The position numbers and the translations under genes were made by a program. This document shows positions 6,074 to 9,239 of a stretch of 9,239 nt of DNA, piece after piece (the stretch's first letter is position 1; each line of letters starts with the position of its first letter). Source of the DNA: Candidatus Colicola coprequi. Lineage in GTDB: Bacteria; Bacteroidota; Bacteroidia; Bacteroidales; Paludibacteraceae. Location of the stretch: NCBI GenBank assembly GCA_018065765.1, contig JAGHSR010000130.1, positions 1-9,239 of the forward strand, in the 5' to 3' direction. Under the pieces are notes generated by a model, which saw nothing but the letters and a program-made list of their open reading frames with translations, made no database searches and was not told the DNA's origin.

Positions 6074-6080
6074 ATTTCCC

Positions 6081-6112
6081 TTTGGTGGATTCAGATTTAA
6101 TTCGTAACTTTG
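6081..6112 (+). promoter_or_regulatory. Bacteroidota-type promoter for a short transcript
   Basis: TTTG (6081-6084) is followed after 20 nt by TAACTTTG (6105-6112). Both elements match the consensus. No ORF with a credible start lies within the next ~90 nt before a terminator at 6170-6210, so it appears to drive a short RNA or an attenuated leader. Confidence 0.8.
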
Positions 6113-6118
6113 CAACAC

Positions 6119-6210
6119 AATTTTTAAAACCAAAGCCAAACGCTGGGGCGTTGTACCAACGTGTTTGACAAGAGCGGCACTATCCTTAAATGGATTGCTG
6201 CTCTTTTTTT
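6119..6210 (+). ncRNA. Predicted ~90-nt structured small RNA or attenuated leader
   Basis: A promoter at 6081-6112 and a terminator at 6170-6210 define a transcript of about 90 nt with no credible ORF. Its 5' half offers competing hairpins: AACGC/GCGTT (6139-6143 with 6148-6152) versus CGTTG/CAACG (6149-6153 with 6157-6161), plus an outer CAAAC/GTTTG pairing (6137-6141 with 6164-6168). Sharing of the central GCGTTG by two stems is what one expects of a switching RNA, but no known riboswitch class is recognisable. The 5' end is estimated as about 7 nt beyond the -7 element. It may be a free small RNA or a leader of the operon at 6358. Confidence 0.55.
6170..6210 (+). terminator. Intrinsic terminator of the short transcript
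   Basis: AAGAGCGGCA (6170-6179) pairs with TGCTGCTCTT (6196-6205) over 10 bp with one G-U pair. A smaller ATCC/GGAT stem (6182-6185 with 6192-6195) caps it, and the T run continues to 6210. Confidence 0.87.
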
Positions 6211-6217
6211 GTTGTGT

Positions 6218-6250
6218 GTAAGCAAGTTGTAAGCAACTCGTAAGCAGGTC
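6218..6250 (+). repeat. Three tandem 11-bp repeats (GTAAGCA plus four variable bases)
   Basis: GTAAGCAAGTT (6218-6228), GTAAGCAACTC (6229-6239) and GTAAGCAGGTC (6240-6250) are contiguous. The seven-base core is perfectly conserved and the period is about one helical turn. They lie upstream of the promoter at 6264-6293, with the last copy running into its overlapping terminator stem. Binding sites for a regulator on one face of the DNA are the simplest reading. Confidence 0.6.
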
Positions 6251-6286
6251 GCAATCTCCGTTCTTGGAGGTTGCGACTTTGTTTTT
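6248..6286 (+). terminator. Intrinsic terminator overlapping the downstream promoter
   Basis: GTCGCAATCTCC (6248-6259) pairs with GGAGGTTGCGAC (6266-6277) over 12 bp with one G-U pair and the loop GTTCTT. It is followed by the T-rich tract 6278-6286. The right arm and tract occupy the space between the -33 and -7 elements of the promoter at 6264-6293. Confidence 0.8.
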
Positions 6287-6293
6287 ACCTTTG
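6264..6293 (+). promoter_or_regulatory. Bacteroidota-type promoter for the operon starting at 6358
   Basis: TTG (6264-6266) is separated by 19 nt from TACCTTTG (6286-6293), a full TAnnTTTG match. The last T of the terminator tract is also the first base of the -7 element. It lies 65 nt upstream of the chosen ATG at 6358. Confidence 0.65.
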
Positions 6294-6357
6294 TACTCGC
6301 AATCGGTTACAAGAGTTAATTCACTTAATGTTTCACTTCTTAATAGACTTTACATCT

Positions 6358-7188
6358 ATGGATAACGAAAAAGTAATTTGCTACGATCGCTGTAACAGCG
6401 GCACAGCAGACTGGGCTCTCATGGCAAATCAGTGGCAGAACAATCCGTTCGCCTACATGATGATCCTCGGCATGATGCGTTTCATGTACGGTGACAACTG
6501 GCAGAACCAGTACGCTGGCAACGCAGAAATGCAGTCTCGCTTCAACCAGCTCAGCAACCAAATCAGTGACAATCACAACACCGACATCCTCAACGAGGCA
6601 GTCAAGGGTAACACCGCTCGTATGGGCGAACTTGCCGCTAACCTCAATGTTGACGTTCGTGCAATCCAGTCCGGCATCTGCGACATCCGCTCACAAATTC
6701 AGACTGTAGGTGGCGACGTAAAGGCTGGTTTTATGGGTCTTGGCGGTGATGTCAAGGCTGGCTTCCAAGGCTTGCAGGGTGACGTTCGCTTCACCGGAGA
6801 ACGTATCATCAACGGCAATCTCCTTGCCACAAAAGACCTTCAGGCTGCCGTCAAGGATTGTTGCTGCACCACTCAGCAGAACATTCAGAAGTTCGGCTAC
6901 GAGACACAGCTTGGCATGAAGGATCAGACCTATACCATCAACGAGCGTCTGACTGGTATTGCCAACGGCTTGCAGAAAGGATTCTCTGACATCGGCTATA
7001 TCCTGGCACAACAGAAGGGCGAAATCATGCTCAATGATGATCGCAACACCCAGCGCATCCTCGACAAGATGTGTGAGAACACCACCCAGTCTCTCCGCGA
7101 CCAGCTCGCAGCCAAAGACCGCGAACTTCTCGCTGCCAACATCATCGCTGGCGTAAAGAAGACCGACTGCGGCTGTGGTTGTGTCTAA
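6358..7188 (+). CDS. Unidentified Cys- and Gln-rich helical protein, probably virion-associated
   Basis: This is 276 residues from ATG 6358 (MDNEKVICYDRC). An in-frame ATG at 6328 is possible, but its extra MFHFLIDFTS looks like leader sequence. Residues ~28-45 (NPFAYMMILGMMRFMYGDNW) are Met-rich and hydrophobic. A long amphipathic Gln/Asn-rich helical region follows. Two close repeats, GGDVKAGFMGL and GGDVKAGFQGL (then LQGDVRF), lie at ~120-143. A CCC cluster is at 168-170 and the protein ends in CGCGCV (271-276). Clustered Cys at defined points suggests disulfides or metal binding. It is the first gene of an operon of three phage-like genes. A fibrous or coiled-coil structural protein is my best guess; the family is not recognised. 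Confidence 0.75.
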   Translation: MDNEKVICYDRCNSGTADWALMANQWQNNPFAYMMILGMMRFMYGDNWQNQYAGNAEMQSRFNQLSNQISDNHNTDILNEAVKGNTARMGELAANLNVDVRAIQSGICDIRSQIQTVGGDVKAGFMGLGGDVKAGFQGLQGDVRFTGERIINGNLLATKDLQAAVKDCCCTTQQNIQKFGYETQLGMKDQTYTINERLTGIANGLQKGFSDIGYILAQQKGEIMLNDDRNTQRILDKMCENTTQSLRDQLAAKDRELLAANIIAGVKKTDCGCGCV

Positions 7189-7197
7189 TGTCTAACT

Positions 7198-7245
7198 AAT
7201 GAGCCCTCTGGAACCATCTGGAACGGTGGCTTCTTTGGGCTCATT
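7198..7245 (+). other. Intergenic hairpin between the genes ending 7188 and starting 7265
   Basis: AATGAGCCC (7198-7206) pairs perfectly over 9 bp with GGGCTCATT (7237-7245). The 30-nt loop contains the direct repeat TCTGGAAC (7207-7214 and 7217-7224). The sequence after it (ATAAAAATC) has no T tract, so this is more likely an mRNA-stability or partial attenuation element than a strong terminator. Confidence 0.55.
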
Positions 7246-7264
7246 ATAAAAATCTTTACCAATT

Positions 7265-7666
7265 ATGATAACGACCCATATCATCCATCCCGTTCTTGAG
7301 GAAGGAACACAGGAGTATCTTATTGAAATCACCGAACGTGTTTGCCGAAAGTATTGTCAGAACGCCAGCGTACTGCCAACCGCAGCAGTCACCTTTGAAG
7401 TTGGTCCTACCATCACCGTAGGTGGAACCATAGCCAAGGCAACCGTCACTGCCCACGTCACAACCATGACACCGAAATGTCAGCAGTGCGGCTGTGCCAC
7501 ACCGCAAATATTTACCGAGCGTTTCGATGTGGCATTCCAATCGTCTGCAGGCACCAACATCACAATCACTCCAGGCACACAAATACTCGTAGAACCAGCC
7601 TACAAAGGCTGTTGCGCAGCCCGTGGCGTAAGGATAACCACTTCACTCACCGCCACCATTGCTTAA
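7265..7666 (+). CDS. Unidentified 133-residue Cys-containing probable beta protein
   Basis: It starts at ATG 7265, 76 nt after the previous gene. The sequence is Thr/Ile/Val-rich with alternating hydrophobics (AAVTFEVGPTITVGGTIAKATVTAHVTT, split here from a longer beta-type run), suggesting a beta sandwich. Cysteines cluster at CRKYC, KCQQCGC and GCCAARG. No signal peptide or enzyme motif is visible. Its C-rich codon use resembles the flanking genes and differs from the A/T-richer DGR genes, which suggests a separate, well-expressed module. The shared Cys habit with the gene upstream suggests that the two products may act together, for example in a particle. Function is unknown. Confidence 0.75.
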   Translation: MITTHIIHPVLEEGTQEYLIEITERVCRKYCQNASVLPTAAVTFEVGPTITVGGTIAKATVTAHVTTMTPKCQQCGCATPQIFTERFDVAFQSSAGTNITITPGTQILVEPAYKGCCAARGVRITTSLTATIA

Positions 7667-7674
7667 CTCTCATC

Positions 7675-7722
7675 AATCTCTATGTGGCAACGCTTTTTCA
7701 ACGCTTATGTCACATAGAGATT
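7675..7722 (+). other. 15-bp intergenic hairpin
   Basis: The arms 7675-7689 (AATCTCTATGTGGCA) and 7708-7722 (TGTCACATAGAGATT) pair over 15 bp with one G-U pair. The 18-nt apical region falls within a direct repeat CAACGCTT (7688-7695 and 7699-7706). No T tract follows on the + strand. Candidate RNA-processing or translation-control element in the gap before ATG 7764. Confidence 0.65.
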
Positions 7723-7724
7723 CA

Positions 7725-7748
7725 AAACGACCAAACGTCCAAACGACT
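7725..7748 (+). repeat. Triple 8-bp tandem repeat before the gene at 7764
   Basis: AAACGACC, AAACGTCC and AAACGACT follow one another without gaps, directly downstream of the 15-bp hairpin and 15 nt before the start codon. It may be a protein or RNA binding site, or a slippage product in the leader. Confidence 0.5.
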
Positions 7749-7763
7749 AAAAAAAATACAACA

Positions 7764-8228
7764 ATGGCAACTCTATTCAAAGACCTTAAGCAAGGTCACA
7801 CCGTCCATTTCTTCAATCGTAAGACTGCAGACTACCAGCAAGGCATCATAGCCTCCGATCCATCCCTCCCCCATTTCCAGGCCAATATGCCAACAATGGT
7901 GGTTGACGTAGCCATCACCATAGGACAGGACACAAAAACTTATTCTATCCCCGAGACTCTATCTACCACATACTACGAGGATACCTGCATAAGCACCGAC
8001 CTCCCCTCTATCCTCCGCGAAATAGACCAGCTCGCCAACCAAGCCGATGCCGCCATTGCCGCCCTCCCCACATGGGAAAAGGTCAAACAGCAGTGCAACG
8101 ACCTCCGCGATACTCTCAATCCAGAAGTCAAGGAAAAGAAACTTTTGGATCAGCGTATGACTCAATTAGAGAGCAATATGTCTGATATGAAGGATATGTT
8201 TAAGGAGTTTATGGAAAAGTTCAAGTAG
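7764..8228 (+). CDS. Unidentified 154-residue protein with a C-terminal coiled coil
   Basis: I chose ATG 7764 (MATLFKDLKQGHTVHFFNR). The upstream in-frame ATG at 7659 would run through the hairpin and the octamer repeats and overlap the previous gene. Residues ~1-80 look like a small beta-rich domain (HTVHFFNRKTADYQQGIIAS, MVVDVAITIGQDTKTYSIPE). Residues ~85-154 are helical heptad-type sequence (LREIDQLANQADAAIAAL, then QRMTQLESNMSDMKDMFKEF). That layout suits a head- or tail-associated oligomer, but no family is recognised. An A-rich stretch precedes the start, as is common in Bacteroidota. It is the last gene of the 6358-8228 operon, ended by the terminator at 8256-8291. Confidence 0.78.
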   Translation: MATLFKDLKQGHTVHFFNRKTADYQQGIIASDPSLPHFQANMPTMVVDVAITIGQDTKTYSIPETLSTTYYEDTCISTDLPSILREIDQLANQADAAIAALPTWEKVKQQCNDLRDTLNPEVKEKKLLDQRMTQLESNMSDMKDMFKEFMEKFK

Positions 8229-8255
8229 GATTATATAGGTTTTTTGGCAAAGTCG

Positions 8256-8291
8256 GGAGGTCGTAATAATATGCGACCTCCTAATTTTTTT
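8256..8291 (+). terminator. Intrinsic terminator of the 6358-8228 operon
   Basis: GGAGGTCGTA (8256-8265) pairs with TGCGACCTCC (8272-8281) over 10 bp with one G-U pair and the loop ATAATA. A run of seven T follows (8285-8291). Confidence 0.9.
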
Positions 8292-8321
8292 GCGAATGTG
8301 ATAAAAAAAGTTACGGAAATA

Positions 8322-8353
8322 TTTGCATATTTGATAATTTTTTACTAACTTTG
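8322..8353 (+). promoter_or_regulatory. Bacteroidota-type promoter for the genes from 8406
   Basis: TTTG (8322-8325) is followed after 20 nt by TAACTTTG (8346-8353). The element pair and the spacer length are the same as at 6081-6112. It leaves an A-rich leader of about 45 nt before ATG 8406. Confidence 0.82.
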
Positions 8354-8405
8354 TATTAGCAAATAAGATAAAACCCCAATTTAACCAAAAAACTTTTCAA
8401 CTCCT

Positions 8406-8600
8406 ATGGAAAAATTCTTTCAAAGCGCTTGCACAGCAAGTTTGGTATTGCTTGTTGTATGTCTGGTTACAATGACTATAGGTCAATTATTGCGTGGTAC
8501 CGGAGCATTCTCAGTGTTTATCGACATCGTGATAGTCGCCTGTGCAGCAAAAGCCGTGTCTGGAGTAATAGCCAAGGAGCATGGCGAGGTGCAATCATAA
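8406..8600 (+). CDS. Small two-helix membrane protein
   Basis: This is 64 residues from ATG 8406. Two hydrophobic segments are evident: residues ~10-29 (TASLVLLVVCLVTMTIGQLL) and ~34-55 (AFSVFIDIVIVACAAKAVSG), joined by a short RGTG turn, with a charged tail EHGEVQS. This predicts a helical hairpin in the inner membrane. It is the first gene after a consensus promoter. In a phage setting, small two-helix proteins can be holins or superinfection-related membrane proteins, but no endolysin is seen next to it, so a holin call is not justified. Confidence 0.65.
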   Translation: MEKFFQSACTASLVLLVVCLVTMTIGQLLRGTGAFSVFIDIVIVACAAKAVSGVIAKEHGEVQS

Positions 8601-8647
8601 GATTCATCCACTGCTTTACAGGAAGCATAACAGTATAAGCATAGCGT

Positions 8648-8674
8648 AGCATCGTGTCTTTCCGTCACGGTGCT
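8648..8674 (+). other. Hairpin in the 8601-8742 gap
   Basis: AGCATCGTG (8648-8656) pairs with CACGGTGCT (8666-8674) over 9 bp with one G-U pair and the loop TCTTTCCGT. No T tract follows, so transcription probably continues into the gene at 8743. The rest of the gap holds repeated GTATGG motifs and an A-rich leader, with no credible ORF. Confidence 0.5.
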
Positions 8675-8742
8675 AAAGCGTATGGAAGTATGGGGGTACA
8701 TTGGAGTATGGTCAGGAAATAACAATAACAAAATAACAATTT

Positions 8743-9084
8743 ATGGAAAACAGAGTTTATGAAGGCTGTGAAAAGCGTATTGTTACCGGGTACGTTTTGC
8801 CAGAACAATTAAAGAGTGTCGATCCGAAAGCGGTAAGTCTGAAGGTTGAAAACTATGAGGAGTATCTTCTTCGTTTCGGTAACAATTTGTATCGCGGACT
8901 TCCCCACGATATTCTCATGAAGCTGGAGAGTCGCATGAAAGAGGTAGCGGGAACAGGATATTTCCCTGGTACAATAGATGTGGAATATGCTTCGCCAGAC
9001 AGGCAGGCACTGTTTCAGTTTCTTAGATTTGAGACAGGTCCTGCAGAAGATGTCTTTGCGTGTTACGAATTAATCAAACTATAA
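8743..9084 (+). CDS. Unidentified 113-residue protein
   Basis: It starts at ATG 8743 after an A-rich leader (AACAATAACAAAATAACAATTT). The mixed alpha/beta composition carries no obvious signature: MENRVYEGCEKRIVTGYVLP, then ENYEEYLLRFGNNLYRGLP, then FLRFETGPAEDVFACYELIKL. There is no membrane segment or repeat. It ends 13 nt before the next start, so the two are probably cotranscribed. I do not recognise it. Confidence 0.72.
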   Translation: MENRVYEGCEKRIVTGYVLPEQLKSVDPKAVSLKVENYEEYLLRFGNNLYRGLPHDILMKLESRMKEVAGTGYFPGTIDVEYASPDRQALFQFLRFETGPAEDVFACYELIKL

Positions 9085-9097
9085 TAAGAAAGAAAAT

Positions 9098-9239
9098 ATG
9101 AAATCATTGCTATTCAAACTGAAACTGATGTTCAAGATGCTTATGTCCGACAAATTCGTTCTCCTGTTCGACGAGGAAGATAAGCAGCTTATGTTTACCT
9201 GTGGTCTTGATGAAGACGAGACCATCACCCTGCTTCATG
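9098..9239 (+). CDS. N-terminal part of an unidentified gene, cut by the window end
   Basis: ATG 9098, preceded by the purine-rich AAGAAAGAAAAT, opens a frame that stays open to the window edge (47 codons). It reads MKSLLFKLKLMFKMLMSDKF and then a strongly acidic stretch (LFDEEDKQLMFTCGLDEDETITLLH). The basic amphipathic start resembles a membrane-associating or RNA-binding helix, but no family can be named from this much. Confidence 0.6.
   Translation, partial: MKSLLFKLKLMFKMLMSDKFVLLFDEEDKQLMFTCGLDEDETITLLH

Noticed and set aside
7198..7245. Intrinsic terminator after the 6358 gene
   Set aside because: The 9-bp stem is perfect, but the loop is 30 nt and no T tract follows. It is listed as a hairpin only.
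8406..8600. Holin
   Set aside because: Two membrane helices alone are not specific, and no endolysin or spanin is found beside it.
1..9239. CRISPR array, tRNA or rRNA genes, insertion sequence
   Set aside because: No regularly spaced long repeats, cloverleaf-like segments, rRNA cores or transposase motifs were seen on either strand by eye.

Overview
The window is a stretch of bacteriophage or prophage DNA from a Bacteroidota host, probably a Bacteroides/Prevotella-type gut bacterium. Four sites match the Bacteroidota promoter form (TTG or TTTG, 19-20 bp, then TAnnTTTG). Ribosome binding sites are weak and A-rich, and every gene I accept is on the + strand. I could not run a database search, so the host assignment is inference.

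Positions 1-4895 form a tail-fibre/receptor-binding module with an apparently complete diversity-generating retroelement (DGR). After the end of an unidentified gene (1-147) come two small fibre-associated ORFs (153-326 and 333-545), then a 708-residue target protein (566-2692) with Ig-like segments and two C-type-lectin-type domains. The last codons of the target are the variable repeat (VR, 2585-2685). Next come a hairpin (2709-2730), the accessory protein Avd (2769-3110), the template repeat (TR, 3242-3342) and a DGR-type reverse transcriptase (3367-4554) with IGNLTSQ and YVDD motifs. VR and TR are 101 nt each. They differ at 13 positions, every one an adenine in TR, and all 62 non-adenine positions are identical. 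This is the signature of adenine-specific mutagenic retrohoming: RT and Avd copy the TR RNA with errors at A, and the cDNA replaces VR to alter the binding face of the target. An unidentified gene (4494-4895) overlaps the end of the RT gene.

Positions 4896-6027 hold a structured intergenic repeat, a small protein resembling the DNA-binding domain IV of DnaA (4999-5367), a terminator, then a separately promoted gene of unknown function (5504-5968) with its own terminator.

Positions 6028-6357 contain no convincing gene but are dense in signals: a promoter, a predicted ~90-nt structured transcript ending in a terminator, a triple 11-bp repeat, and a second terminator whose hairpin overlaps the promoter of the next operon. 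That operon (6358-8228) encodes a Cys- and Gln-rich helical protein, a small Cys-containing probable beta protein and a coiled-coil-ended protein, with hairpins in the intergenic gaps and a strong terminator at 8256-8291. They are probably virion or virion-associated proteins, but I recognise none with certainty.

Positions 8292-9239 start with a fresh promoter and encode a small two-helix membrane protein (8406-8600), an unidentified 113-residue protein (8743-9084) and the start of another gene cut by the window edge (9098-9239).
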